Below, in pieces: positions 20,891 to 31,223 of a DNA stretch of 64,000 bases. Under the pieces are notes generated by a model. That model was not told where the DNA came from and did not search any database. It was given only the letters and a program-made list of their open reading frames with translations. Source of the stretch: Companilactobacillus hulinensis (lineage in GTDB: Bacteria > Bacillota > Bacilli > Lactobacillales > Lactobacillaceae); assembly GCF_003946555.1 (NCBI RefSeq), contig NZ_RHOO01000004.1, forward strand, positions 110,840 through 174,839, in the 5' to 3' direction. Each line of letters starts with the position of its first letter. Position 1 is the stretch's first letter. Both the position numbers and the translations under genes were made by a program.

Positions 20891-21436
20891 TTATTTTGCG
20901 TTATAAACTTCTGGCTTCAATACACCTACATAAGGAAGGTTACGGTACTGCTCATTGTAATCCATACCATATCCAACAACGAATGCATCTGGTATCTGAA
21001 CACCGATAAAATCAACATCTACATGCTTGATACGACGTGCTGGCTTATCCAAGAATGAAACGATCTTGATAGAGTTTGCCTCACGTGTTTCAAATAGCTT
21101 GATCAAACGGTCTAATGTGAACCCAGTATCGATAATATCTTCAACTATAACGACATCACGTCCCTTTAATGAAGTATCGAGATCTTTGACGATCTTTACA
21201 TCCCCAGTAGTACTAGTATTCTCGCCACCGTAACTAGAAACATCCATAAAGTCATATTCCATTGGAATGTCGACCTGACGAATAAGATCCATCATGAACA
21301 TGGCTGCACCACGTAAAATACATACAAACAATGGATTCTTGCCAGCATACTCTTCCATCAATTCCTTACCGAGGCGCTTATTTGCCTCGTTGATCTCTTC
21401 TTCTGAAACTAATACCTTCTCAATATCCGAATTCAT
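20891..21436 (-). CDS. hpt: Hypoxanthine phosphoribosyltransferase
   Basis: 181 residues, family length. The PRPP-binding loop VVIVEDIIDTGFTL (about 99-112) and the base-binding end FVVGYGMDYNEQYRNLPYVGVL are clear. It salvages hypoxanthine and guanine to IMP and GMP. The start overlaps the tilS stop by 4 bp (ATGA), the conserved tilS-hpt-ftsH arrangement of Firmicutes, implying translational coupling. Confidence 0.97.
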   Translation of the reverse strand: MNSDIEKVLVSEEEINEANKRLGKELMEEYAGKNPLFVCILRGAAMFMMDLIRQVDIPMEYDFMDVSSYGGENTSTTGDVKIVKDLDTSLKGRDVVIVEDIIDTGFTLDRLIKLFETREANSIKIVSFLDKPARRIKHVDVDFIGVQIPDAFVVGYGMDYNEQYRNLPYVGVLKPEVYNAK

Positions 21437-22764
21437 CCTTCTACCTCGTCAATGTCAATTTTAAAAAAATAATTACCTTTTTTTAAATAATCGCTTATCT
21501 TGTAGATTTTTTCAACCCAAACTACCTGATTATCGAATAATATAATTGGAAATTTGTCTCGTTGATATTCTGGCACCTTTTCGTTGATAAACCTTTTACT
21601 GATTTTTTGATGCTTTCCATTACTAATTAATAATTTATCGCCATCGTTACGGTTTCTCAAAACAATTTGCTTAGGAATTTTACTAACTGAAAATGTTGCG
21701 TCATCAACTGTTGCTTCCTTTAATACAAATTGTCTATTTTGAAAGATCACTGGTTGATTCAAAACCATCTCGACTTGTGATTGTTCAATCTTCTCAGGTT
21801 TATTGATCAAGAAATTATTATATGAACGTATAAAACGCCAACCATCTTCCAAATCTATCTCAGCATTGGGATCGGCACCAGAAATAACCGTAATTATTTG
21901 TTCAATCTGGCGATTGCTAACAGAGACATCTAGCTTTCTAGTAAAGAAGCTGCCCCAAAACAGCGTTTGTTGTTCGGAATCTAAAACTTTAACTGGATTT
22001 AAAAGTCCTCTAATGCTGGAATTGTCAGAATTTATCTCCATATTTTGTTCGATCTGTTGAAATTGACTAACGGCCAAATCGATCAACGCCACCAACTGTC
22101 GATCAAACAATCGAAAGTGTGATAGCAGCTGGCCATTCTCAGATTGTAATTCAGGAAAGATATTATTGCGTAATCTATTGCGCATAGTTATATTCTCAAA
22201 ATTAGTCTCATCTTGAACATGATTTATATCATGGTCTTTTCCATAGTGCTTCAATTGTTGCTTAGAAAAATCCAACAGTGGTCGGACTAATTGTCCTGAG
22301 GCAAACTTGCGCTCTTGCTTCAAACTAACAACTTCATAGATATTTCCTGAACGAATCATCTTCATTAAGATGTTCTCCGCTAAATCATTAGCATGATGTG
22401 CAGTCAGTAATGTATCAAAATTATCACTATTCATTATCGTTGCAAAAAAATTATATCGGAAATCTCTTCCTGCAGCCTCCATGCCTACTTCATCATCTGG
22501 TTTATTTGTCCATTTGGTTGTATAAAACTTGTACCCATGATCATCACAGTAAGCCCGTACGAACTCGACTTCAGATGCACTGCTTGGCCTCAAATCATGA
22601 TCTACATTAACAACACCAAAACTGTCTGCCGGAATAATCTTAGCAATAACATCCAATAGAACCATTGAATCGATCCCACCAGAAACAGCTACTAAAACTC
22701 TCTTAGCATGATATTTCTTTAGAACTTTACGAACAGTTCCAAGAATTACTTTATCTGATTCCAT
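21433..22764 (-). CDS. tilS: tRNA(Ile)-lysidine synthase
   Basis: 443 residues with the N-terminal PP-loop motif SGGIDS (about 29-34) of the ATP-pyrophosphatase fold, followed by the TilS-specific middle and C-terminal domains. It converts C34 of the CAT-anticodon tRNA-Ile to lysidine so that it reads AUA. Between this gene and the upstream S1-domain gene sits a strong terminator (22782-22812) with no room for a separate promoter, so expression probably depends on read-through. Confidence 0.95.
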   Translation of the reverse strand: MESDKVILGTVRKVLKKYHAKRVLVAVSGGIDSMVLLDVIAKIIPADSFGVVNVDHDLRPSSASEVEFVRAYCDDHGYKFYTTKWTNKPDDEVGMEAAGRDFRYNFFATIMNSDNFDTLLTAHHANDLAENILMKMIRSGNIYEVVSLKQERKFASGQLVRPLLDFSKQQLKHYGKDHDINHVQDETNFENITMRNRLRNNIFPELQSENGQLLSHFRLFDRQLVALIDLAVSQFQQIEQNMEINSDNSSIRGLLNPVKVLDSEQQTLFWGSFFTRKLDVSVSNRQIEQIITVISGADPNAEIDLEDGWRFIRSYNNFLINKPEKIEQSQVEMVLNQPVIFQNRQFVLKEATVDDATFSVSKIPKQIVLRNRNDGDKLLISNGKHQKISKRFINEKVPEYQRDKFPIILFDNQVVWVEKIYKISDYLKKGNYFFKIDIDEVEG

Positions 22765-22781
22765 TTTTCCTCGTTTCTACC

Positions 22782-22812
22782 AAAAAAGGCTGGACATAAC
22801 TTGTCACAGCCT
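22782..22812 (-). terminator. Terminator between the S1-domain gene and tilS
   Basis: Stem AGGCTGTGACA with TGTCCAGCCT (one mismatch) followed by six T residues on the minus strand. It ends only about 17 bp before the tilS ATG. Confidence 0.8.
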
Positions 22813-22839
22813 TTATATATTCAAATATTAATATTAAAT

Positions 22840-23250
22840 CTAGCTTCGGCGGCCGCCACGACCACCACGTTTGCCTTCGGTATTCTTACGAATGACACTC
22901 ATTCTTTCTTCACTTTCCTTCATGAATCCAGACATCATATCATCAAAACTTTCAACAGGTTTGTGTTGAGGTTTTCTTTCGCGGTGTTCGCGATGTTGAT
23001 ACTTAGGCTTTCTTGGTTGTTCTGTAGCTTGTTTGATTGAAAGTGCAATCTTATGGTCTTTTTCGTTGAGAACCAAAACCTTAACAGTATCCCCAACCTT
23101 CAAAACATCGTGAATGTCTTTAACGAAGCCATTAGCAACTTCACTAATGTGTACCATTCCGCTTTGTCCTTCACCAAGGTCAACGAATGCCCCAAAATTT
23201 GTGATTCCGGTAACTTTACCTTCTACTTTGGATCCTACTTCAACTGTCAT
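22840..23250 (-). CDS. S1-domain RNA-binding protein (YabR-like)
   Basis: 136 residues. A single S1/OB domain (about 1-75: GSKVEGKVTGITNFGAFVDL, then GMVHISEVA, then DHKIALSIKQA) is followed by a basic, Arg-rich tail ending GKRGGRGGRRS. Probably binds RNA and may associate with ribosomes. It occupies the position of Bacillus yabR, between divIC and tilS. Confidence 0.9.
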   Translation of the reverse strand: MTVEVGSKVEGKVTGITNFGAFVDLGEGQSGMVHISEVANGFVKDIHDVLKVGDTVKVLVLNEKDHKIALSIKQATEQPRKPKYQHREHRERKPQHKPVESFDDMMSGFMKESEERMSVIRKNTEGKRGGRGGRRS

Positions 23251-23272
23251 CTAGATATAATAGTTCCTTCCC

Positions 23273-23665
23273 CTATTTTTGAATCTTGTTTACACTATCA
23301 GGCAGATTATAAATTAATTCGCCTGGCTTAGAATACATATACTTCTCACGAATAAACTTTTCCAAGTAGTTTGTATCCTTAAGCTGATTTATTTCTACTT
23401 TCAAGTCGCTTTGAACGGCCTTTTGCTTGTTTAGTTTCTTTTGGCTGACCACAATACTCTGTTGCGTTGACGAATATGTCATACGAGCTTTTACGATCTG
23501 TGAACCTAATACGAACAAAACAATAGCAAAGAGAACGCCAATAGCAGCTAGTCGACGTCTATGAACTTTCATTTCATAGTTATGACGACCAGGTTGTGTA
23601 GAAGTTTTTTTCTGTTTCGGTTCAATTACTGAAACGTTGGAATTTGCTAATTTACGTACTTCCAT
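23273..23665 (-). CDS. divIC: Septum formation initiator DivIC
   Basis: 130 residues. A basic cytoplasmic N-terminus, one transmembrane helix (about 35-57: RLAAIGVLFAIVLFVLGS), then an extracellular coiled coil and the FtsB/DivIC end (YLEKFIREKYMYSKPGELIYNLP). DivIC works with FtsL and DivIB in the division complex. Promoter at 23696-23724. Confidence 0.93.
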   Translation of the reverse strand: MEVRKLANSNVSVIEPKQKKTSTQPGRHNYEMKVHRRRLAAIGVLFAIVLFVLGSQIVKARMTYSSTQQSIVVSQKKLNKQKAVQSDLKVEINQLKDTNYLEKFIREKYMYSKPGELIYNLPDSVNKIQK

Positions 23666-23695
23666 GCTACTACTCCCCTAGAAATTATTACTTTG

Positions 23696-23724
23696 AGTAT
23701 AACAATTTTAGAGAATGTTTTGAA
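23696..23724 (-). promoter_or_regulatory. Probable divIC promoter
   Basis: TTCAAA (23724-23719), 17-bp spacer, TATACT (23701-23696) on the minus strand, about 30 bp before divIC. Confidence 0.55.
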
Positions 23725-23760
23725 CAGGTTTTCACTTTTTTTAACCTAATTGAAATAGTT

Positions 23761-24003
23761 TTAATCAATTTCCTCAAACATATCAGCAGAATCATTTTTC
23801 TTAGTAGTTTCTTTAATATTTAGAACCTTAATTTTCATTGTTTTTTCACCGAAGTGCAATTCCAAGGTATCTCCAACTGAAACTTCAGTTGATGACTTTG
23901 CAACACGATCATTGATCAAAGCACGACCATTATCAGCAAACTCCTTAGCAACTGTTCTTCTCTTGATAATTCTACTTACCTTCAAAAACTTATCTAATCT
24001 CAT
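23761..24003 (-). CDS. S4-domain RNA-binding protein (Hsp15/RlbA-like)
   Basis: 80 residues consisting almost entirely of an S4 domain ([20 protein letters not shown]... [24 protein letters not shown]). Bacillus yabO occupies the same place; Hsp15-type proteins bind stalled 50S subunits and RlbA is a related ribosome-linked protein. The precise role here is inferred. It starts 2 bp after the stop of the flippase gene. Confidence 0.9.
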   Translation of the reverse strand: MRLDKFLKVSRIIKRRTVAKEFADNGRALINDRVAKSSTEVSVGDTLELHFGEKTMKIKVLNIKETTKKNDSADMFEEID

Positions 24004-24005
24004 TT

Positions 24006-25562
24006 TTATTCCTCAATTTTCATAAATTTTGCAATGAACTTGCCCATTGGCAAAATTTCCCATTCACTTTTAGTTAATATATTTAACTTCTTCGATAATC
24101 CCAAATAAATAATTACCCCAATTGGAATTAACACCAAACTGATCAAAATACTGTGTCCACGAGTTAAAATCACCTGACGTGAAAACAACACGGCTAATAT
24201 TTTGACTGTAACTCCCATAAACAAACCGACTGATACCAATTTGACAATAAAATCTCGGCTTAATAAGAAAACACCATTGTCATAGATCAAATACACCCCT
24301 ACCAAAATCACACATTCACTGATGACCGTTGCCAAAGCAGCGCCAACGATATTGGCTCTAGGAATCAAAATAATATTCAAAGCCACCTTAAATATCAGTG
24401 AAACTCCAAATAAGATCAACTTTGCCAAATTCTTTTCATCATCGCCACTAGTAATCGCCACCAGCAAATTAATGAATGATACCAACATGATCGATACCAT
24501 ATAAATTGCTAAAGCAACTGAACCATCTGGATTGGTAAACAGCATTGTATTGATCTCTGGCATCAAAGCAATTAGACCTGCGGTCTCTGCGACTGCCAGC
24601 CACAGACAGACTCGCATCATTTTTTGAATGATAGTCCTATTAGCACTCGTCTGATTGGCCTCACGCAGCTGTGGCATTATTGTTGAAACAAATGATAATG
24701 AGATGACAATTCCTAACTGTATTAATGGTTGAGCACGATCAAATACTCCTTTGAGTATTTCTGCTTGACCAAGCGGTATCCCACCACGCATCAATAAGCG
24801 CAACATACTGAATGAATCAATAAACTGATAAAAAATCGTGATACCTGTGAATACAACTATCAGCAATACTTCCAAAGCCAAACCACGTTCAACTTTGATA
24901 TTAACAGACTTGTCATCCTCTAGTAACGTTTTACGCTGTCGCAAATAAATTATCATCAAAATTGCTGCAGCGAATAATCCACCAATAAATGCACCCGAGT
25001 TGGCTATCGTACCCATTTGGTAAATATTCAAAAAGCCTTTGCCAAATAAAATTGCCGATCCAATTATTACAACAATACGAATGAATTGTTCCAATATTTG
25101 TGAGATAGCACTTGGAGTCATTTCCAAATCACTCTGGAAATAACCACGAAAGCTGGCTTCAAATGGAACCAGCAAGAATGTCAACGAAACCGCGCGGATC
25201 TCGTGGTACAAATTAGGGTCTCCCATAAACAAAGCCAGACTTCTGGCGGAGATCCATAACATAACTGTTAGAACCAAACTTCCAACTAGTAATCCTACAA
25301 AAGTAACCTTCATTAACTTAGACTTTGCAGCAAGACTATCCTGCTGTGCAAAAGTCTTAGAAATAATTACTGGTAATCCCGATAATGCTAGAACTGAAAA
25401 AATACCATAGATGGGATACACCTGTTGATAAATAAAATATCCCCTATCACCAACAATATTTTGAAGTGGAATTCGATAAATTGCACTCAACAATTCTGAG
25501 AAAAGTGAGGCAATTGTCAGAATCCAAGTCCCCTTGATGGCCTTAGATACTTCTCTTTTCAT
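24006..25562 (-). CDS. Polysaccharide/lipid-linked precursor flippase (MOP superfamily, YabM-like)
   Basis: 518 residues with about 14 predicted membrane helices, opening with [37 protein letters not shown], typical of the PST/MurJ-like (YtgP, SpoVB, YabM) branch. These proteins flip undecaprenyl-linked sugars; in the mfd-yabM-yabO context the substrate may be lipid II or another wall precursor. The start overlaps the mfd end by 20 bp. Confidence 0.9.
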   Translation of the reverse strand: MKREVSKAIKGTWILTIASLFSELLSAIYRIPLQNIVGDRGYFIYQQVYPIYGIFSVLALSGLPVIISKTFAQQDSLAAKSKLMKVTFVGLLVGSLVLTVMLWISARSLALFMGDPNLYHEIRAVSLTFLLVPFEASFRGYFQSDLEMTPSAISQILEQFIRIVVIIGSAILFGKGFLNIYQMGTIANSGAFIGGLFAAAILMIIYLRQRKTLLEDDKSVNIKVERGLALEVLLIVVFTGITIFYQFIDSFSMLRLLMRGGIPLGQAEILKGVFDRAQPLIQLGIVISLSFVSTIMPQLREANQTSANRTIIQKMMRVCLWLAVAETAGLIALMPEINTMLFTNPDGSVALAIYMVSIMLVSFINLLVAITSGDDEKNLAKLILFGVSLIFKVALNIILIPRANIVGAALATVISECVILVGVYLIYDNGVFLLSRDFIVKLVSVGLFMGVTVKILAVLFSRQVILTRGHSILISLVLIPIGVIIYLGLSKKLNILTKSEWEILPMGKFIAKFMKIEE

Positions 25563-28500
25563 CGGTATTAGCTTTTGCTTTCTTTAGTTTATCGAACTCT
25601 TTTGCCATATCCACGGCAAAAGTCTGTAACTGTTTGAACCATTCTTTCTTGTCAACGCTGCCTGAATCTAATGAAATACTGAACTCATTCTTATTATTAT
25701 GAACTGTTGCTTTCATAGTTGTGTTTCCTAAGAACTTGAACACTAAGTCTCCAGTCAAATAATCATTGGCTTTGTCAGAGAATTTTATCACGATCATGCC
25801 ACTCTTCATAATGACATTCTTGACTAATGATTCATCCAATGAAGTCTTCAACAAGCTGACATCCAATAGATTAGAAACTTCCTGTGGATAATCTCCGAAT
25901 CTATCCAGCAATTCAGATCTAACTTCTTGATAATTCTCATCCGAGTCGATCTGTCTGATTCGCTTGTACAACTCAACCTTCTGACGTTCATCACTGATAT
26001 AGCTTGATGGAATATAAGCATCTAATTCCAAGTTCAGCTCAGAGTTAGTCTTCTCAGCTTTAGTATGTCCACGTTTCTTAGCGACAGCGTCGTTAAGCAT
26101 CTGAGTATACAGGTCGAATCCAACAGAATCAATGAATCCGTGTTGTTGTTTACCTAGAAGGTTACCTGCACCACGAATTGACAAGTCACGCATGGCAATC
26201 TTGAATCCTGAACCTAACTCAGTAAAGTTCTTAATGGCTTCTAGTCTTTGTTCACTTACTTCTGTCAAAACCTTATTTGGCTTGTACATTAAGTATGCAT
26301 ACGCAACACGATTAGAACGACCAACACGTCCACGGATCTGATACAACTGTGACAGTCCATAACGATCAGCATTTTCAACAATCAATGTGTTGGTATTAGG
26401 CATATCAACACCTGTTTCAATGATCGTAGTTGTAACCAGAACATCATACTCACCGGCAAGATAATCAGCGATGACACCTTCCATTTGAGTCTCAGTCATA
26501 CGACCATGGGCCGTCGCAATCCTAGCATCTGGAATCAATGCCTGTAATTGACTAGCAACTTGATCCATATCATCAACACGATTGTGCAGATAGAATACTT
26601 GACCGCCACGTTCCATCTCACGACGAATGGCACCAGCAATCACATCGTAATTTTGTTCCATAACGTATGTTTGAACTGGATAACGATTACTTGGAGCTGT
26701 TTCGATCAAAGACAAGTCACGAACACCAAGCATTGACATGTTCAACGTTCTTGGAATAGGTGTGGCCGTCAGTGTCAAAACATCGACATTAGCCTTTAAT
26801 TGCTTAATTTTTTCCTTATGTTTAACACCAAATCGTTGTTCCTCATCAATTATCAACAATCCAATATCATTGAACTTAACGTCTTTTGATAATAGTCGAT
26901 GCGTTCCCACAACAATATCTATTTGGCCTTCAGAAAGTTCCTGAACGATCTCCTTACTACGTTTACGCGTCTGGAATCTCGATAATACGGCAATATTAAC
27001 TGGAAATCCTTCAAAACGATCTTTCATTGTTTGATAATGCTGCTCAGCTAACAAAGTGGTTGGAGCTAAGAAAACCACTTGTTTGCCTGCTTCAACGGCC
27101 TTGAATGCTGCACGCAATGCAACTTCAGTCTTACCAAATCCAACATCCCCAACTAATAAGCGATCCATTGGATGTGCCTTTTCCATATCACGTTTAATTT
27201 CATCAATTGAACGCAACTGGTCCGGAGTTTCAGGATATGGGAAGGCATTATCGAAGTCATGCTGCATATCGTCATCCTTTGGAAATGGATAACCCTTCTC
27301 AGCTTCACGCTTGGCATACAGATCAATCAAATCATCTGCGATATCCTCAATACTGGATTGAACCTTGCGCTTAGTCTTTTGCCATTCATTACCACCTAGC
27401 TTGTTAACACGTGGCGATTTACCTTCAGCAGAAACATACTTCTGCACCATATCCAATTGAGAAACTGGAATGAACAGACGTCCGTCATCACGATATTCAA
27501 TAGTAATATAGTCTTGATGTTTACCATCAACTTCCATCGTCTGCATGCCGATAAACTTACCAATACCATGATTAACATGAACCACATAGTCGCCTGGCTT
27601 CAATTCGTTATAGCTCTTCAAACGTTCAGCATTGGCCAACGTTTGATGACGACGACGTTTAGGTTGTTTATTGAATAATTCTTTTTCAGTTATAATGGCA
27701 ACTTTTTCATCAGGTATTTCAAATCCTGATCCAATATTGGCATTCATTATTTGTGTTTGGTCGTCAATAACCTTATCAAAAGTTGTCAAAGTAGCTTTGA
27801 TACCAAAATCAATCAAGGTATTGTTGATGGCATCCATTCGCTTCTTGTTACTTATTAGTAGAAGAACTGTGTATTCTTGCTTTTGCCAACGTTCGACCTC
27901 AGACTTCAATAGCGGCATCTGACTGAAGAATTGTTGCATACTTCTGACCGCAACATTATGCAACTGATTCAATCTGACATGTCCCATACCTTGTTGGAAG
28001 GCAGATACATACACTTGTGGAGCCTTATTATCTTTGACCAGTTCAATGAAACTCTGTCTGATAGTCTGTTCTGGCAAAGCCTTACCGTACTCTAACTGAC
28101 TAGTTAACCATGCTTGATTATCAGCATTATTGTCATTAGATTGTTCAATCAAACGGCTGTATTCGTCGAACATCAACACATCATCTTTATCCAAATAATC
28201 CATTAAACTATCAGGATTGCTCATCAAATAATCAATAATGCTTCCAAGATTATCTGGACGCATTCCTTCTGACAATTCTTCGATCATCTGAGCAAAAGTC
28301 AGCTCCAGATTATTTTTGGTATCCTTATCGGCAGCCTTTAATTGTTTGTCATAACTTTTTTGAAGTTTTTTCAAACCAGCTTGAACTTGGTCTTCGGTTA
28401 TAACACGGTCATTAGCCGGTAGAATCTCAATTTCATCCAATTCTTCCATACTACGTTGTGTTTCAGTATCGAAAAATTTGATTTTTTCAACTTGATTACC

Positions 28501-29082
28501 GAAGAAATCAATTCTCAATGGGTTATCCACATTTAACGGATAAATATCGACAATATCCCCACGAATGGCAAAATCGCCCGGTTTAGCAACAAGTTTGTCC
28601 TTTTTATAACCCATTTGTACGAAGACACTATTCAAGTTCTCAAGATCGTATTCTTCATCCTTTACGATCTTCATCTGCGATGCCTTGAATAATTCTTTGG
28701 ATGGCAATGCATATTCGATTCCCGCAACTGAAGTAACAACGATTCCCGGTTCATCACTAGCCAAAAAGCTCATTGCATCAAGTCTTTGACTTAATTCATC
28801 TGGTGAACTTGTAGCAATTTCCGTTGAGATAGCTTCTTCCACTGGAAAAATATGTGTGTGTTCACTGTCTAGTAAGTTCAAATCATCGTATAAGCGATTG
28901 GCATGGAAATTAGTATTTTCAACTATTAATATTTTGTGATTCTTACGTTTTAATGTTTGCAATGCAAATAGGGAAATCGTCGATCCAGTCAATCCCGTCA
29001 ACATATTCTTAGTATCAGGTTTGACTTGGTCTATAAATTCCCCAAGATTTAATTTATCTGTTATAAAATCTATTAGATTCAA
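25543..29082 (-). CDS. mfd: Transcription-repair coupling factor
   Basis: The frame runs to 29133, but AGAGGT six bases before TTG 29082 gives MNLIDFITDKLNLGEFIDQ, the normal N-terminus, and about 1179 residues. The upstream extension would be translated from repeat element A1 and is rejected. Domains: UvrB-like N-terminal modules, the RNA-polymerase-interaction domain (LKPGDYVVHVNHGIGKF), helicase motifs GDVGFGKTEVALRAAF and DEEQRFG, RID and C-terminal TRCF domain. Mfd removes polymerase stalled at lesions and recruits UvrA. The 5' flank is almost entirely repeat A1/A2. Confidence 0.96.
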   Translation of the reverse strand: MNLIDFITDKLNLGEFIDQVKPDTKNMLTGLTGSTISLFALQTLKRKNHKILIVENTNFHANRLYDDLNLLDSEHTHIFPVEEAISTEIATSSPDELSQRLDAMSFLASDEPGIVVTSVAGIEYALPSKELFKASQMKIVKDEEYDLENLNSVFVQMGYKKDKLVAKPGDFAIRGDIVDIYPLNVDNPLRIDFFGNQVEKIKFFDTETQRSMEELDEIEILPANDRVITEDQVQAGLKKLQKSYDKQLKAADKDTKNNLELTFAQMIEELSEGMRPDNLGSIIDYLMSNPDSLMDYLDKDDVLMFDEYSRLIEQSNDNNADNQAWLTSQLEYGKALPEQTIRQSFIELVKDNKAPQVYVSAFQQGMGHVRLNQLHNVAVRSMQQFFSQMPLLKSEVERWQKQEYTVLLLISNKKRMDAINNTLIDFGIKATLTTFDKVIDDQTQIMNANIGSGFEIPDEKVAIITEKELFNKQPKRRRHQTLANAERLKSYNELKPGDYVVHVNHGIGKFIGMQTMEVDGKHQDYITIEYRDDGRLFIPVSQLDMVQKYVSAEGKSPRVNKLGGNEWQKTKRKVQSSIEDIADDLIDLYAKREAEKGYPFPKDDDMQHDFDNAFPYPETPDQLRSIDEIKRDMEKAHPMDRLLVGDVGFGKTEVALRAAFKAVEAGKQVVFLAPTTLLAEQHYQTMKDRFEGFPVNIAVLSRFQTRKRSKEIVQELSEGQIDIVVGTHRLLSKDVKFNDIGLLIIDEEQRFGVKHKEKIKQLKANVDVLTLTATPIPRTLNMSMLGVRDLSLIETAPSNRYPVQTYVMEQNYDVIAGAIRREMERGGQVFYLHNRVDDMDQVASQLQALIPDARIATAHGRMTETQMEGVIADYLAGEYDVLVTTTIIETGVDMPNTNTLIVENADRYGLSQLYQIRGRVGRSNRVAYAYLMYKPNKVLTEVSEQRLEAIKNFTELGSGFKIAMRDLSIRGAGNLLGKQQHGFIDSVGFDLYTQMLNDAVAKKRGHTKAEKTNSELNLELDAYIPSSYISDERQKVELYKRIRQIDSDENYQEVRSELLDRFGDYPQEVSNLLDVSLLKTSLDESLVKNVIMKSGMIVIKFSDKANDYLTGDLVFKFLGNTTMKATVHNNKNEFSISLDSGSVDKKEWFKQLQTFAVDMAKEFDKLKKAKANTDEKRSI

Positions 29083-29100
29083 GGATTGACCTCTTTCTGT

Positions 29101-29214
29101 AGAGAGTGGAGAAGCCCGGGAGATTCTGAGCATTGCCTAGGACAACAAAGGTGACACGAAGTGTCGCATTTGTTGTTCGTAGCAAGCACAGGAATCTGGG
29201 CTTCGGAACTCGTT
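29101..29214 (+). repeat. Family A element, copy 1 (structured RNA candidate)
   Basis: AGAGAGTG, helix arm GAGAAGCC, CGGGAGATTCTGAGCA, TGCCTAG, a long variable hairpin (GACAAC...GTTGTTC), CGTAGCAAGCACAGGAATCTG, closing arm GGGCTTC, then GAACTCGTTT. On the plus strand, antisense to mfd and pth. Facing copy 2 it forms a convergent inverted pair whose ends (GGAACTCGTTT and AAACGAGTTCC) are exact complements. Confidence 0.75.
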
Positions 29215-29238
29215 TTGGCAATAGAGCTATGTTCGCAT

Positions 29239-29358
29239 AAACGAGTTCCGGAGAGACAAACCTCTGCGCTTACTACGATTAAGAATCGCACCAACTTCGT
29301 TGGCACAATCCTTAATCTAGGTAATGCTCAAGGTTTACCCGTCTCTCCTGCACTCTCT
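29239..29358 (-). repeat. Family A element, copy 2 (structured RNA candidate)
   Basis: Read on the minus strand: AGAGAGTGC, arm AGGAGAGACGGGTAAACCT, TGAGCATTACCTAG, hairpin around GCCAACgaaGTTGG, CGTAGTAAGCGCAG, closing arm AGGTTTGTCTCTCC, GGAACTCGTTT. The outer arms differ from copy 1 but remain complementary. It begins within a few bases of the pth stop codon, in sense with pth. Confidence 0.75.
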
Positions 29359-29362
29359 TTCC

Positions 29363-29920
29363 CTAATTATACTTATTCATTAATTGGTCAAACGTATCTC
29401 CAGCAATCCAATCCTTAACGGCACTAGCTGCATTATCAATACCTGTCAATGCAACTGGTTCTTCATCTTTGGTAAATGGTGTCAAAACCCAGTTAACCAC
29501 GGTCTGTTTATCAGGATGTTGAATTCCTATTTTAATACGTTTGAATTCTTTAGTACCCATAGACGAAATTATACTCTTAATTCCATTATGTCCACCAGCT
29601 GAACCCTTGGCGCGCAATCTTATTTTACCGATCGGCATATCAAGGTCATCTTGGATCACCATAATTTCATCTGGTTGTATTTGATAATATCCAGTCAAGA
29701 ACTTCACTGCACGACCGGACTCATTCATAAACGTTAAAGGTTTAACTAAGAAAACTGTCTCGCCATCGACTTTGAATTTGCAGTATTCAGCTTCAAAATC
29801 TTTTTTCATTTGTGTTTGATTATATTCTTCCATTAATTTATCAATCGTCATAAAGCCCATATTATGCTTTGTACGGTCGTATTTCTTGCCTGGATTTCCT
29901 AATCCAACGATAAGTTTCAT
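29363..29920 (-). CDS. pth: Peptidyl-tRNA hydrolase
   Basis: 185 residues from ATG 29920 (GGGG seven bases upstream; a further in-frame ATG at 29938 is less likely). It recycles peptidyl-tRNAs released by stalled ribosomes. Family motifs: VGLGNPGKKYDRTKHNMGF with the catalytic His, TFMNESGRAV with the substrate-binding Asn, and IQDDLDMPIGKIRLRAKGSAGGHNG. First gene of the conserved pth-mfd run, here split from mfd by about 280 bp of repeats. Confidence 0.96.
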   Translation of the reverse strand: MKLIVGLGNPGKKYDRTKHNMGFMTIDKLMEEYNQTQMKKDFEAEYCKFKVDGETVFLVKPLTFMNESGRAVKFLTGYYQIQPDEIMVIQDDLDMPIGKIRLRAKGSAGGHNGIKSIISSMGTKEFKRIKIGIQHPDKQTVVNWVLTPFTKDEEPVALTGIDNAASAVKDWIAGDTFDQLMNKYN

Positions 29921-29993
29921 ATTAATACCCCATTTCAAGTTGTAATTATATCATGCAAAAAGTGTGAAATTTTCACTTTTTTCATTATCACCC

Positions 29994-30022
29994 TGTTTAT
30001 TTGCAAATATTATTTGTATAAT
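29994..30022 (+). promoter_or_regulatory. Candidate ldh promoter
   Basis: A perfect TATAAT at 30017-30022 lies about 40 bp before the ldh start, with only a weak -35 (TGTTTA) 17 bp upstream. An AAAAAGTG/CACTTTTT hairpin at 29957-29982 lies just upstream, between the divergent pth and ldh genes. Confidence 0.4.
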
Positions 30023-30062
30023 TGGATACGAAACATATTTATTTTCGAAGGGATGATTATAA

Positions 30063-31049
<987 letters not shown>

Positions 31050-31066
31050 TCCTTAATTCCTAATTT

Positions 31067-31098
31067 AGAGTTGAAACTCAGGTTTCAACTCTTTTTTT
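31067..31098 (+). terminator. ldh terminator
   Basis: An 11-bp perfect stem (AGAGTTGAAAC with GTTTCAACTCT), 4-nt loop, then a run of T, 18 bp after the ldh stop. Confidence 0.95.
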
Positions 31099-31223
31099 GT
31101 GTCCAAAAATAATATTATAACTAATTAAATTAAAAGAAAATTAAATATATCTCTTTGTTTTAGCTACTTCTCTTTTTTTTTATGATTTTTTACTGTATCA
31201 TTAATGCAATTAGAGAAGATTGG

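Noticed and set aside
29083..29133. N-terminal extension of mfd and ORFs across A1/A2
   Set aside because: The extension is translated from repeat DNA, and a ribosome binding site fits TTG 29082 with a normal Mfd N-terminus.
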